DNA of 64,000 nucleotides from Alistipes sp. (lineage in GTDB: Bacteria > Bacillota > Clostridia > Oscillospirales > Ruminococcaceae). The stretch is from assembly GCA_023667265.1 (NCBI GenBank), contig JAMPAJ010000001.1, forward strand, positions 969,602 through 1,033,601, in the 5' to 3' direction. Made by a program: the position numbers and the translations under genes. Positions 8,030-16,610 of the stretch are shown here, one piece after another; position 1 is the first letter of the stretch, and each line of letters starts with the position of its first letter. The notes under the pieces are model-generated. The model ran no database searches and was not told the origin of the DNA. It worked only from the letters and a program-made list of their open reading frames with translations.

Positions 8030-9415
8030 ATGGCTAATATGTCTTTAAAGAAAAATGAGATGCCTGTTCAGCAGCCTGACGTGAGAAACAAGAATTTCTC
8101 CGAGGTAGCTCTCGGCTATACGGAGGAGCAGGCGATAGACGAGGCTAAGAGATGCCTTAACTGCAAGAACAAGCCCTGCGTTACAGGCTGCCCGGTACAG
8201 ATAGATATTCCGGAATTTATTGCCGAGGTCGCACAGGGCAATTTTGAAGAAGCCTACAAGATAATCACGCGCTCCAGTTCGCTTCCGGCTGTATGCGGCA
8301 GAGTTTGTCCCCAGGAGACGCAGTGCGAGAGCAAGTGCGTCCGCGGTATCAAGGGCGAGCCTGTTGCTATCGGCAGACTTGAGAGATATGTTGCCGACAG
8401 ACACAACGCTCTTTCGAAAACTGCTGTTGAGAAGCCTGCTTCAAACGGACACAAGGCAGCCGTTATCGGTTCAGGTCCTTCGGGACTTGCCTGTGCCGGA
8501 GATCTGGCTAAAAAGGGCTATGACGTAACAGTTTTCGAGGCTCTTCACGTTGCAGGCGGCGTTCTCTCCTACGGTATCCCGGAGTTCAGACTTCCCAAGT
8601 CTATCGTACAGAAGGAAATCGAGGGACTTAAAGCTCTTGGCGTAAAGGTCGAGACCAACACTGTTGTAGGAAAGACTGTTTCAATTGACGAGCTGATGAA
8701 GGAAGAGAGCTTCGAGACGGTATTTATCGGCTCGGGCGCAGGACTTCCCAGATTTATGAGGATACCTGGCGAGAACCTGAACGGCGTTTACTCGGCAAAC
8801 GAGTTCCTGACAAGAATAAACCTTATGAAGGCGTACAAGCCTGATTCCTCAACTCCTATAAATCCCGGAGCTAAAGCTGTTATCGTCGGCGGCGGAAACG
8901 TTGCAATGGACGCGGCAAGATGCGCAAAGAGAATGGGCGCTGACGTTACGATCGTATACAGACGTACAGAAAAAGAGCTTCCTGCAAGAGCCGAAGAGGT
9001 CGAGCACGCTATGGAGGAAGGAATTGAGTTCAAGTTCCTGACAAATCCTGTTGAGATAAAGGCAGACGAAAACGGCTGGGCGAAGAGTGTTCTTTGCCAG
9101 CAGATGGAGCTTTCCGAGCCTGACGCAAGCGGACGTGCAAAGCCTGTTCCGATAGAGGGCGCGTTTATCGACATAGAGGCGGACTGCGTAATTATGTCTA
9201 TCGGTACATCTCCCAATCCTCTTATCAAGTCCACGACAGAGGGACTCGATACACAGAAGTGGGGCGGAATTATTGCCGACGAGGACGGACTGACCTCACG
9301 TGAGGGCGTATATGCCGGCGGCGATGCGGTAACAGGAGCAGCTACGGTTATCCTGGCTATGGGCGCAGGCAAAAAGGCAGCTGCGGCTATGGATGCGTAT
9401 ATGCAGAATAAATAA
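8030..9415 (+). CDS. nfnB: NfnB / glutamate synthase small-subunit-like NADPH oxidoreductase
   Basis: 461 residues. The N-terminal part has cysteine clusters for two [4Fe-4S] centres (CLNCKNKPCVTGC and CGRVCPQETQCESKC). An FAD-binding motif lies in VIGSGPSGLACAG near residue 145, and an NADP-binding motif in VIVGGGNVAMDAARCAKRMG near 285. A second flavin contact, GVYAGGDAVTGAATVILAMG, lies near the C terminus. Alone it would be called GltD-like, but no GltB large subunit is present and the tight link to NfnA favours the electron-bifurcating NfnAB complex, which supplies NADPH in anaerobes. The start ATG is 1 base after the nfnA stop, so translation is coupled. Confidence 0.87.
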   Translation: MANMSLKKNEMPVQQPDVRNKNFSEVALGYTEEQAIDEAKRCLNCKNKPCVTGCPVQIDIPEFIAEVAQGNFEEAYKIITRSSSLPAVCGRVCPQETQCESKCVRGIKGEPVAIGRLERYVADRHNALSKTAVEKPASNGHKAAVIGSGPSGLACAGDLAKKGYDVTVFEALHVAGGVLSYGIPEFRLPKSIVQKEIEGLKALGVKVETNTVVGKTVSIDELMKEESFETVFIGSGAGLPRFMRIPGENLNGVYSANEFLTRINLMKAYKPDSSTPINPGAKAVIVGGGNVAMDAARCAKRMGADVTIVYRRTEKELPARAEEVEHAMEEGIEFKFLTNPVEIKADENGWAKSVLCQQMELSEPDASGRAKPVPIEGAFIDIEADCVIMSIGTSPNPLIKSTTEGLDTQKWGGIIADEDGLTSREGVYAGGDAVTGAATVILAMGAGKKAAAAMDAYMQNK

Positions 9416-9441
9416 CCCCAGCAAGCGTAAGCATTGGGTTT

Positions 9442-9716
9442 CAAAAGGGACGGTTGTCCCTTTTGCGAAGTCCAGAGGCAGAGCCTTTGGCGAGGTATGG
9501 AGCAGAGCTCCATATTGACCGCAGGTCAATGATGCCTTTAGGCGCTCCGCAAAGGGTGAATTTTATAACAGTCCAGTGGACTGTTATAAAAGAGGGAACG
9601 CCCTGCAAGAGAGGGCGTTCCCTTGTGGGGCAGCCCCCACAGGCAGTTTCACGTAGCCGCGAGTACCTCGCTGATTTATTTTACTGACGTAGATATTCCG
9701 CGAGCGATATAATTTT
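9442..9716 (-). repeat. Six-hairpin element, copy B, with second module M7
   Basis: Read on the + strand: H6 9442-9465, H5 9472-9490, H4 9497-9513, H3 9514-9530 (ATTGACC/GGTCAAT), H2 9561-9591 (arm TTTTATAACAGTCC), H1 9594-9622 (arms GGGAACGCCCT/AGGGCGTTCCC). It continues with module M7 to about 9716: a GTGGGG/CCCCAC hairpin, GCGAGTACCTCGC and a CCGCGAGCGATATAAT end. Stem changes relative to copy A are paired on both arms. It lies between the nfnB stop and its terminator, i.e. in the 3' UTR. Confidence 0.88.
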
Positions 9717-9750
9717 CCTCCCCGGATGAAAGGGGAGGATTTTTTCTATT
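9717..9750 (+). terminator. Intrinsic terminator of the nfnAB operon
   Basis: Stem CCTCCCC/GGGGAGG (9717-9738) followed by ATTTTTT. Confidence 0.8.
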
Positions 9751-9776
9751 TTTTTGAATTTGCAGTGGAAATATTA

Positions 9777-9957
9777 GGGGACGCTCTCTCTTGCAGAGCG
9801 TCCCCTCTGTCAAAACAGTCCACCGGACTGTTTTGACATTCACCCCTTGCAGGGCGCCTAAAGGCTGCATCGACGTTCCGTCGATATGGGACTCTGTCCC
9901 ATGCCCTGCCAGAGGCTCTGCCTCTGGACTTCGCAAAAGGGACAACCGTCCCTTTTG
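9777..9957 (+). repeat. Six-hairpin element, copy C
   Basis: H1 9777-9805, H2 9808-9838 (outer pairs TGTC/GACA instead of TTTC/GAAA), H3 9869-9885, H4 9886-9902 (ATGGGAC/GTCCCAT), H5 9909-9927 (perfect CCAGAGGC/GCCTCTGG), H6 9934-9957. It is opposite in orientation to copy B, 60 bases away across the nfn terminator, and lies just upstream of the first cellulase promoter. Confidence 0.9.
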
Positions 9958-10029
9958 AAACCCAGTGTCCACGCTTGCGGTTTTTTTTATTATTGCAATA
10001 TGAATTTCCAGCACATTTTCAGTTTTTCC

Positions 10030-10058
10030 TTGACAAAAGATAAAAAATATGTTAGTAT
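10030..10058 (+). promoter_or_regulatory. Promoter of the first dockerin cellulase
   Basis: TTGACA at 10030-10035, a 17-base spacer and TAGTAT at 10053-10058; the transcript would begin about 40 bases before the ATG. Confidence 0.7.
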
Positions 10059-10104
10059 TATAGTAGAAAGGTGTACAAATGCACCGGATTGAGAGGGAAA
10101 TATT

Positions 10105-11952
10105 ATGAAGAAAATTTTTAAAGCTGCTGCCGCCTTTGCAGCAGTAGGCGCTGTTGCCTTTTCGGGCGCAGGTTTAGCCATTTCACCGCTGCTTAGCGAG
10201 CCGAGAGACTCAGCCGCCGCCGTTGACGACACTAACGACGACTGGCTTCACGCCGAGGGCAGCAGACTTTACGACATGAACGGCAACGAGGTGTGGCTCA
10301 CCGGAGCAAACTGGTTCGGCATGAACTGCTCGGAGAACGCTCCCCACGGTCTCTATGCTGCGGATGTTGACAAATTCCTGTCAAACGTTGCGGACAGAGG
10401 CATCAATGTTATCAGATTCCCCATTTCCACGGAGCTTATAGTTTCGTGGATGAACGGCGACCCGAACCCGGTAAGCTCAGTCCAGGCTTCATATCAGCCG
10501 CCTGTTGACCAGGTCGGCGAGGACGGCACGGTTACTCCTGCCGGAACATACGGCAATATAAACAAGGATTTAGCCGAGGCTGACGGAAAGACGCTGAAAA
10601 ACAGCGAGGATATTTTCGATGTTATCGTGGCAAAGTGCAAGCAGTACGGCATAAAGGCGTTTATCGACATCCACAGCCCCGATGCAAACAACTCCGGTCA
10701 CGATTATCCCCTGTGGTACGGCAAGGCTGGCGTAACCACGGAGGTATGGCAGGATTCTCTCGTTTGGCTTGCTGACAAGTACAAGAACGACGATACGATC
10801 CTGGGCTATGACCTGAAAAACGAGCCTCACGGCAAGCGCGAGTATTCCGGCACGACCTGCCCGGACAATATTGCGCGCTGGGACGACTCCGATGCCGAGA
10901 ATAACTGGGCAAGAGCCGCCACAAACTGTGCGAACGCTATCCTGGAGGTGAATCCTCACGCTCTGATCTTCATTGAGGGCGTTGAGCAGTATCCCAAGAC
11001 TGAAAAGGGCTATACCTATGATACTCCTGACATCTGGCAGGCTTCCGCAGACGTGTCGCCCTGGTACGGCGCATGGTGGGGCGGAAATCTCCGCGGCGTC
11101 CGCGATTATCCTATCGTTCCCGACAGCGGTACAAGCCAGATAGTTTACTCGCCTCACGACTACGGTCCGTCGGTTTATGCCCAGACATGGTTCGACAAGA
11201 ATTTCACAGAGCAGACGCTGCTTGACGACTACTGGTACGACACATGGGCTTATATCAACGAGGAGGAAATTGCTCCGCTGCTCATCGGCGAATGGGGCGG
11301 ACACATGGACGGCACAAAGAATCAGCAGTGGATGGAGCTTCTCCGCGACTATATGCTGAAGCACCACATCAACCACACATTCTGGTGCCTGAATCCTAAC
11401 TCCGGCGATACGGCAGGCTTGCTTGGCTACGATTTCTATCAGTGGGACGAGGACAAGTACGGAATGTTCGAGCAGGCTCTCTGGCAGACCCAGGAGACTG
11501 GAAAGTATATCGGACTCGACCACCAGAGACCGCTCGGCGTTAACGGCACGGGACTGTCATTGAACGAGTACTACTCCAGCTACTCCGAAACTGAGGGCAG
11601 CAATATTGACGGCGGAACAAAGGGCAGCGGAAGCGTTGTTACAACCTCTCCGGCAACACCAACACAGCCGGCGACGACTGTAGTCACAACAAAAGCTCCC
11701 GTAGCTACTACGGCAGCGCCCGACGGCTCTGTGCTTTACGGCGATGCAAACTGCGACGGAACTATTGATATTGCCGACGCTACTATGATTCTCCAGTATA
11801 TCGGAAACGGCGATAAATACAAGATTTCGGAGGCGGGCAAGAAGAATGCTGACTGTTGTGACCCCGGAAGCGGAATCACAGCTCTTGACGCGCTTGCGGT
11901 ACAGAAGCTTGATGCGAAGGTCATCAAGGAGCTGCCTGAACTGACGCAGTGA
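10105..11952 (+). CDS. Secreted GH5 endoglucanase with C-terminal dockerin
   Basis: 615 residues. A signal peptide covers about the first 30 (MKKIFKAAAAFAAVGAVAF). The GH5 domain spans about 45-470 with the acid/base Glu in YDLKNEPHG near 242 and the nucleophile Glu in LIGEWGG near 395; the NEPHG form resembles GH5 subfamily 1. A Ser/Thr/Pro linker covers about 490-545. A type I dockerin covers about 548-605, with calcium loop DANCDGTIDIADA and a second, less regular loop (DPGSGITALDALAVQKLDAK). It cleaves beta-1,4-glucan outside the cell, and the dockerin would bind a scaffoldin cohesin not encoded here. AGGGAAATATT precedes the ATG. Monocistronic, with its own promoter and terminator. Confidence 0.93.
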   Translation: MKKIFKAAAAFAAVGAVAFSGAGLAISPLLSEPRDSAAAVDDTNDDWLHAEGSRLYDMNGNEVWLTGANWFGMNCSENAPHGLYAADVDKFLSNVADRGINVIRFPISTELIVSWMNGDPNPVSSVQASYQPPVDQVGEDGTVTPAGTYGNINKDLAEADGKTLKNSEDIFDVIVAKCKQYGIKAFIDIHSPDANNSGHDYPLWYGKAGVTTEVWQDSLVWLADKYKNDDTILGYDLKNEPHGKREYSGTTCPDNIARWDDSDAENNWARAATNCANAILEVNPHALIFIEGVEQYPKTEKGYTYDTPDIWQASADVSPWYGAWWGGNLRGVRDYPIVPDSGTSQIVYSPHDYGPSVYAQTWFDKNFTEQTLLDDYWYDTWAYINEEEIAPLLIGEWGGHMDGTKNQQWMELLRDYMLKHHINHTFWCLNPNSGDTAGLLGYDFYQWDEDKYGMFEQALWQTQETGKYIGLDHQRPLGVNGTGLSLNEYYSSYSETEGSNIDGGTKGSGSVVTTSPATPTQPATTVVTTKAPVATTAAPDGSVLYGDANCDGTIDIADATMILQYIGNGDKYKISEAGKKNADCCDPGSGITALDALAVQKLDAKVIKELPELTQ

Positions 11953-11982
11953 ATAACAGAACTATTCTAATGAAAATAGAAA

Positions 11983-12016
11983 TGTCCCTGACTTTCTCGG
12001 TCAGGGACATTTTTGT
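11983..12016. terminator. Bidirectional terminator between cellulase and recR
   Basis: TGTCCCTGAC/GTCAGGGACA stem with a 7-base loop and a T tract at 12010-12014; A residues on the left side let it serve the converging recR transcript too. Confidence 0.8.
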
Positions 12017-12022
12017 GTTATG

Positions 12023-12625
12023 TTATAATAAGTTGCGATTTTCCAACGCCTTGAAAAGCGTTACCTCGTCGGCGTATTCAAGAGCTCCGCCTACCGGCAG
12101 TCCGAAGGCGAGCCGCGAAACGCTTATACCCAGAGGTTTCAGCAGATTAGCCACATACATAGCCGTAGCGTCGCCCTCAACAGTGGGATTTGTAGCCATA
12201 ATGACTTCTTTTACGCCGCCTGCGGAAATTCTGCTAAGAAGCTCGCGAACACGCAGCTTATCCGGAGTTATGCCGTCAATAGGCGAAAGGAGGCCGTGGA
12301 GCACATGATACAAGCCGTTGTACTCCCGCGTCCGCTCGAAAGCAGTCACATCCTTCGGAGCTTCCACAACGCATATAGTGCCTGCGTCGCGCTGACTGTC
12401 CTCGCATATGGGACAAATCTCGCGCTCCGTAAGATTCTGACATATCTTGCAGCAATGAACGTTTTTCTTTGCGTCGATAAGAGCCTGTGCGAAGTCGTTC
12501 ACATAGTCCTCGTCCATAGACATAACATAGTATGCAAGGCGATTAGCCGTTTTCATGCCGATGCCGGGCAGGGATGCGAACTTTTCCGCCAGAACCACAA
12601 GTGGAAGTGCGTTATGGTCAGCCAT
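12023..12625 (-). CDS. recR: Recombination protein RecR
   Basis: 200 residues, the standard size. An N-terminal helix-hairpin-helix (KFASLPGIGMKTANRLAYY) is followed by a four-cysteine zinc finger (CCKICQNLTEREICPIC) near residues 54-70 and a Toprim domain starting at ICVVEAPKDV. With RecF and RecO it loads RecA at gaps during recombinational repair. It overlaps the ybaB stop by 1 base, at the end of the conserved dnaX-ybaB-recR operon. Confidence 0.96.
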   Translation of the reverse strand: MADHNALPLVVLAEKFASLPGIGMKTANRLAYYVMSMDEDYVNDFAQALIDAKKNVHCCKICQNLTEREICPICEDSQRDAGTICVVEAPKDVTAFERTREYNGLYHVLHGLLSPIDGITPDKLRVRELLSRISAGGVKEVIMATNPTVEGDATAMYVANLLKPLGISVSRLAFGLPVGGALEYADEVTLFKALENRNLL

Positions 12626-12969
12626 TAAAAGAGACCGGGAAGAGAAACTCCGCCTGTGATCTTGCTCATCTCAGACTCAGTGGTTGTCTCGATGTTGTTT
12701 ACAGCCTCGTTGATAGCGCTGATGATGAGATCCTGGAGCATCTCGATATCCTCGGGGTCAACGATCTCGGGCTTGAGCGTCAGGGACTTGATAGTCTTTT
12801 TTCCGGTCAGTGTGACCTCAACTGCGCCGCCGCCGGCTGTTGCAGAGAAGTCGCGAGCCTCGATATCCTCCTGGAGAACAGTGATCTCGTCCTGCATCTT
12901 CTGTGCCTGGCGGATCATCTGGTTCATATTCTGTGCGCCGCCGCCTGTCTTTGGTATTCTTGCTTTCAT
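12625..12969 (-). CDS. ybaB: YbaB/EbfC family nucleoid-associated protein
   Basis: 114 residues. Family signature: a glycine- and methionine-rich N terminus (NMNQMIRQAQKMQDEI), the core VTLTGKKTIKSLTLKPEIVD, and a C-terminal LISAINEAVNNI helix. It binds DNA as a dimer. Position between dnaX and recR is conserved across bacteria. AAAGGAG precedes the ATG. Confidence 0.95.
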   Translation of the reverse strand: MKARIPKTGGGAQNMNQMIRQAQKMQDEITVLQEDIEARDFSATAGGGAVEVTLTGKKTIKSLTLKPEIVDPEDIEMLQDLIISAINEAVNNIETTTESEMSKITGGVSLPGLF

Positions 12970-12993
12970 TTCAAATTTCTCCTTTATATTATG

Positions 12994-14643
12994 TTATCCG
13001 TTATTTGGATCTGTATTATCAACAGCCGTTTCGATACTGCTGTTAATTGCTTTTTGCACAAGCTGCTCAGCCATAGAGCGCGTTTCCTCCACAGTAGCGG
13101 TGCAGCGTGCCGTAATTCTGTATTTTTTTCCCAGAACCGTGAAGATAGCCTTGCTAAGGGAAACCGCGTTGTCCTTATTGTTCTTGAAGAGCGAAATAAA
13201 GAAACGGTTCGGGGTAAAAATGAACATGACATTTGACTTATATCGTGCGTAAGAGCCTTCAAGGCTTCCGGCAACGGATGGGCAGGACTGGCGGAAGACC
13301 TCGAGAATTTCCTCCCATCTGTCGCAGGGCGTAAGCTCTTCCTCCCGGATACTGCGTATATCGACGCGTTCGGCAGGTTCAGGCTCATTCTCCGGGGCAG
13401 GCCCGGTAGCTGTGAGGACCTCGCGCTTTTCCGGAGTCGGCGCTGGCTGACTGTTAAGCTGGGCGTAGGCAAGCCTGTTTTCCAGCATCTGGATCTTCTC
13501 CAGAAGCCGTGCAGTATCTGCACTCTGATTTTGTGTGCCAGCCGAAGAAACCGCTGGTGCGCTTGCGCTGCAAAGGCTGATAAGAGCCATTTCAAACTCC
13601 ACGCGCTTATTCATGACGCGGCTCATTTTCTCCCGGCAGCTCTGGAAGCCTGACAGCCATTTCATTACATCAGTCAGGTCAGCGCCCTGGGCGATATTTT
13701 TCAGCCGGGTCATATCCTCCGGAACAGCGGCAATTATCGTTTCCGCATTCTGGGGAGTGGCTTTAAGCAGCATGATATTGCGGAGCTGCAAAATAAGCTC
13801 CTCGCAAAGTCTCGTCAGATCCTTTGACATATCATAGAGCTGTGCCGTGACGGCAAGAGCCTTCGGAGCGTCCTGAGCCGCGACAGCCTCCAGAATGTCA
13901 TAGAGGAAATCCTTTCCTGCGATCCCTGCAACCTGTGATACAACGGAACTGTCGATTTTTTCCGAGCACACGGAGCACTGATCGAAGAGTGAGACTGCGT
14001 CGCGCATACCGCCGTCGGCGATCTTAGCAATGAGGTCGGCAGCGTCCTGAGTCAGGTCAAGCTGTTCCTGTCCGGCGATGTAAAGAAGTCTGGAAGCGAT
14101 ATCCTGCTGCCGTATCCTGCGGAAATCGTATCGCTGACACCGGGAGGCGACAGTTGCCGGGACTTTATGGATCTCCGTTGTGGCGAGGATGAACTTGACG
14201 TACTCCGGCGGTTCTTCCATGATCTTCAGCAGTGCATTGAACGCCGAAGCCGAGAGCATATGCACCTCGTCGATGATATATATTTTGAATTTACACCGTT
14301 CCGGCGAGTAGACCGCGCCGTCCCGAAGCTCACGGATGTCGTCAACGCCGTTGTTAGAGGCGGCGTCTATTTCGATAATATCTGTAAGCGAGCCGTCCTC
14401 GGCTTCCCGGCAGATATCGCATTTCAGGCAAGGCGTACCGTCGGTCATATTGGGGCAGTTTACCGCTTTAGCGAGTATTCTTGCGCAGGTAGTTTTACCT
14501 GTACCGCGAGAGCCGGTGAAGAGGTAGGCGTGAGCGGTTTTGTCGTTTTTAAGCTGATTTTTCAGTGTATCGGTGATGTGCTGCTGTGAAATGACGTCGT
14601 CGAAGGTGAGAGGTCTCCATTTGCGATAGAGAGCCTTATACAT
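12994..14643 (-). CDS. dnaX: DNA polymerase III subunits gamma and tau
   Basis: 549 residues from the ATG at 14643 (MYKALYRKWRP, the conserved beginning), preceded by AAAGGCGG. A longer in-frame start at 14706 would lie inside the SRP RNA and is rejected. Walker A is GSRGTGKTTCAR near residue 41, the zinc module is CPNMTDGTPCLKCDIC near 60-80, Walker B is IIDEVHMLS, and sensor/arginine residues are in TVASRCQRYDFRR. Domain III and a variable tau-like C-terminal region end at about 549. It is the clamp-loader ATPase of the replisome. No slippery heptamer for programmed frameshifting was noticed, so probably only the long form is made. Confidence 0.95.
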   Translation of the reverse strand: MYKALYRKWRPLTFDDVISQQHITDTLKNQLKNDKTAHAYLFTGSRGTGKTTCARILAKAVNCPNMTDGTPCLKCDICREAEDGSLTDIIEIDAASNNGVDDIRELRDGAVYSPERCKFKIYIIDEVHMLSASAFNALLKIMEEPPEYVKFILATTEIHKVPATVASRCQRYDFRRIRQQDIASRLLYIAGQEQLDLTQDAADLIAKIADGGMRDAVSLFDQCSVCSEKIDSSVVSQVAGIAGKDFLYDILEAVAAQDAPKALAVTAQLYDMSKDLTRLCEELILQLRNIMLLKATPQNAETIIAAVPEDMTRLKNIAQGADLTDVMKWLSGFQSCREKMSRVMNKRVEFEMALISLCSASAPAVSSAGTQNQSADTARLLEKIQMLENRLAYAQLNSQPAPTPEKREVLTATGPAPENEPEPAERVDIRSIREEELTPCDRWEEILEVFRQSCPSVAGSLEGSYARYKSNVMFIFTPNRFFISLFKNNKDNAVSLSKAIFTVLGKKYRITARCTATVEETRSMAEQLVQKAINSSIETAVDNTDPNNG

Positions 14644-14671
14644 ATGACACACCGCCTTTCTCACGAAAAAT

Positions 14672-14793
14672 CCGGAACATAGATGTGCAGGCTGGCTGCG
14701 GCACACGAGACGATCCGCTTAATGCTGCTCGGTCTCCCGCCTGACATGGTTCACGGTGTCTTGTTGCACAGGGCCCGCACATCTATATTCCGG
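14672..14793 (-). ncRNA. ffs: Signal recognition particle RNA (small bacterial type)
   Basis: The ends CCGGAATATAGATGTGC and GCACATCTATGTTCCGG pair to close a long rod of about 122 nt. The apical domain, read on the minus strand, has GTGAACCATGTCAGG, a CGGGAGACCG hairpin with a GNRA-type GAGA loop, and GAGCAGCATTAAGC, matching the conserved SRP domain IV asymmetric and symmetric loops that bind Ffh. It lies directly upstream of dnaX, a common arrangement in Firmicutes. No extended Alu domain is seen, so this is the short form. Boundaries are accurate to a few bases. Confidence 0.9.
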
Positions 14794-14826
14794 AATTTAA
14801 AATTTGAGCACACTGCTCTAACTTGT

Positions 14827-14855
14827 ATTATAGCACATTCCGAGGCGTTTGTCAA
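14827..14855 (-). promoter_or_regulatory. Promoter of the SRP RNA
   Basis: On the minus strand TTGACA (14855-14850), 17 bases, TATAAT (14832-14827), a perfect consensus that fits a strongly expressed RNA. Confidence 0.88.
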
Positions 14856-14908
14856 GGATTTTTTTCACATAACAACAAACATCACCGGCAAGTGTAAGCA
14901 TTGGGATT

Positions 14909-15214
14909 CCAAAGGGACGGTTGTCCCTTTGGCAGAGTCCAGAGGCAGAGCCTCTGGCAGGGTATGGGACAGAGTCCCATATCGACGGAACGTCGATGTT
15001 TACTTTATGCGCTCTGCAAGAGAGAGCCGCCCCTTAGACTTTTCCAGCAAATTCAAAAAGGCAGAAAAATCTCCTCTGTTATTTGGGAAGGAAAATTATA
15101 TCGCTCGCGGAATATTTACTTCTGCAAAATAAATTAGCGAGATACTCGCGGCTGCGTGAAACTGCCCGTGGGGGCTGCCCCACAAGGGAACGCCCTGCAA
15201 GAGAGGGCGTTCCC
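14909..15214. repeat. Composite copy D of the hairpin element
   Basis: H6 14909-14932 (CCAAAGGGAC arms), H5 14939-14957, H4 14964-14980, H3 14981-14997 (ATCGACG arms). H2 is absent and H1 is degraded near 15010-15036. After about 60 bases the M7 module appears in the opposite orientation (GCTCGCGG near 15103, GCGAGATACTCGC, GTGGGGGCTGCCCCAC), followed by an intact H1 at 15186-15214. It looks like two truncated elements joined in inverted orientation. It fills the gap between the SRP RNA promoter and the end of the leucine-rich-repeat operon. Confidence 0.85.
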
Positions 15215-15266
15215 TGAAATCTCCACAGCAGATTCACAAAATCAGAAATAATTTTCCGTTATCAAC

Positions 15267-16610
15267 TCAATCCTCAATAATTTTCTGATAATTTTCCTCT
15301 TCCTCTTTTTCCCGGGCAAGCTTATCCGCCTTTTTGGCACTGGCGGGCGCACCCTTTTTAGCGCGCATCATGAGCACTGCCGCGAAAACGGCTATAACCG
15401 CAAGCAGTCCTATGCCAACTATGGCGAATACAAGACCTTTCAGGCTCTTATCCACAGTCGTATGCTCGAATTTGTTCGCCTTGGCGTACTTTTCCCCGGC
15501 TGTACCGGAGTAAACGCTCATATCAAAATCCTCTGCGGCTGAGTATGTGCCGTCGGAATTTAAGGTGAATCCGAAAGCGTTGTCGCCTATGACTGCCACG
15601 GATTTCGGGATACTGACGTTTTTCAGAGCGGAACAGGAAGCGAAAGCGCCCATTCCGATATTTTTCACGCCCTCGGGAATTATAAGCCTGTTCAGGTTAA
15701 TACAGTTGTAGAATGCGCCCTCGCCAATGTCCGAAACAGTCGTAGGAAGCTGGAGGCTTTCCAGCGAATAACATTCCTTGAATGCGATGTCCGCGATAGT
15801 TACCAGACCCTCGGAGAGATCAACGCTCTTCAGACCTGTACAATAGCCGAAAGCGTCGTCGCCGATATAGGTCACGGAGCTGGGGATAAACAGGTGTTCT
15901 ATGCCTGCGCAGACGGAAAATGCGCCTGCTTCAATGGTCTGAACGCCCTCGGGGATGTAGACGTCGCCGGTGAGAGCGGTTGAGGCACAGTAAATGCTTT
16001 TATTGCCGTTTCCCAGGAGCATACCCTCCTCGAAGCTGTAGTTGTCGGATTTCGAGGCGTCGATGTTTTCAAGCAGGCTGCATTCCGCAAACGCCATAGG
16101 CTGAATGGAATCCAGATCCCTGGACAGCGTCACGTCGGTGAGGGAGGAGCAGTTGTAGAAAGCGTAGGAGCAGATCATCACCACGCTGTCGGGGATTTCA
16201 ACGGATCTCAGATTCGTGCAGCCCATAAACAAGCCGTTGGACAGCGTTTCAAGCCGGCTTGGGAGCGTTACCTCTGTGAGTGAAGTGCAGCCTGCAAACG
16301 CGCTGCTTCCTATAGAGGTTATGGTGTCGGGGATAGCCAGCTTTGAAATGCTCGTACAGCCGGCAAGAGCCCGGTCGCCGATAGCCGTTACCGGATAGCC
16401 GTTTCGCAGCTCCGGGATCGACTCGACGATAGCGGTCGAATCGCAGCTTACGATCGTGTACTTTCCGTCGTTGAGCTCGTAGGTGAAGGTTCCGTCTGTC
16501 AGCTCCTCGTCGGGGTTCATAAGACCCTCAACGGCATAGGCGGAGAAAGCGGAGGTCAGCAGCATTGCCGCGGAGGTTAATATAGCCGGGATCATCGCTT
16601 TAATCTTCAT
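15267..16610 (-). CDS. BspA-like leucine-rich-repeat surface protein
   Basis: 447 residues. A signal peptide is at 1-27 (ILTSAAMLLTSAFSAYA). About ten LRR_5 / BspA-type repeats span about 55-370, such as VTAIGDRALAGCTSISKLAIP and SIGSSAFAGCTSLTEVTLP. A single C-terminal membrane helix lies at about 392-415 (GLVFAIVGIGLLAVIAVFAA) with a basic cytoplasmic tail. It is probably exported and anchored by the helix, exposing the repeats. BspA-like repeats are linked to adhesion in other bacteria; the ligand here is unknown. Its start overlaps the end of the upstream sister gene by 11 bases, so the two are co-translated. Confidence 0.88.
   Translation of the reverse strand: MKIKAMIPAILTSAAMLLTSAFSAYAVEGLMNPDEELTDGTFTYELNDGKYTIVSCDSTAIVESIPELRNGYPVTAIGDRALAGCTSISKLAIPDTITSIGSSAFAGCTSLTEVTLPSRLETLSNGLFMGCTNLRSVEIPDSVVMICSYAFYNCSSLTDVTLSRDLDSIQPMAFAECSLLENIDASKSDNYSFEEGMLLGNGNKSIYCASTALTGDVYIPEGVQTIEAGAFSVCAGIEHLFIPSSVTYIGDDAFGYCTGLKSVDLSEGLVTIADIAFKECYSLESLQLPTTVSDIGEGAFYNCINLNRLIIPEGVKNIGMGAFASCSALKNVSIPKSVAVIGDNAFGFTLNSDGTYSAAEDFDMSVYSGTAGEKYAKANKFEHTTVDKSLKGLVFAIVGIGLLAVIAVFAAVLMMRAKKGAPASAKKADKLAREKEEEENYQKIIED

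Noticed and set aside
14644-14706. Longer dnaX start at 14706
   Set aside because: It would lie inside the SRP RNA; the conserved DnaX N terminus and a ribosome site fit 14643.
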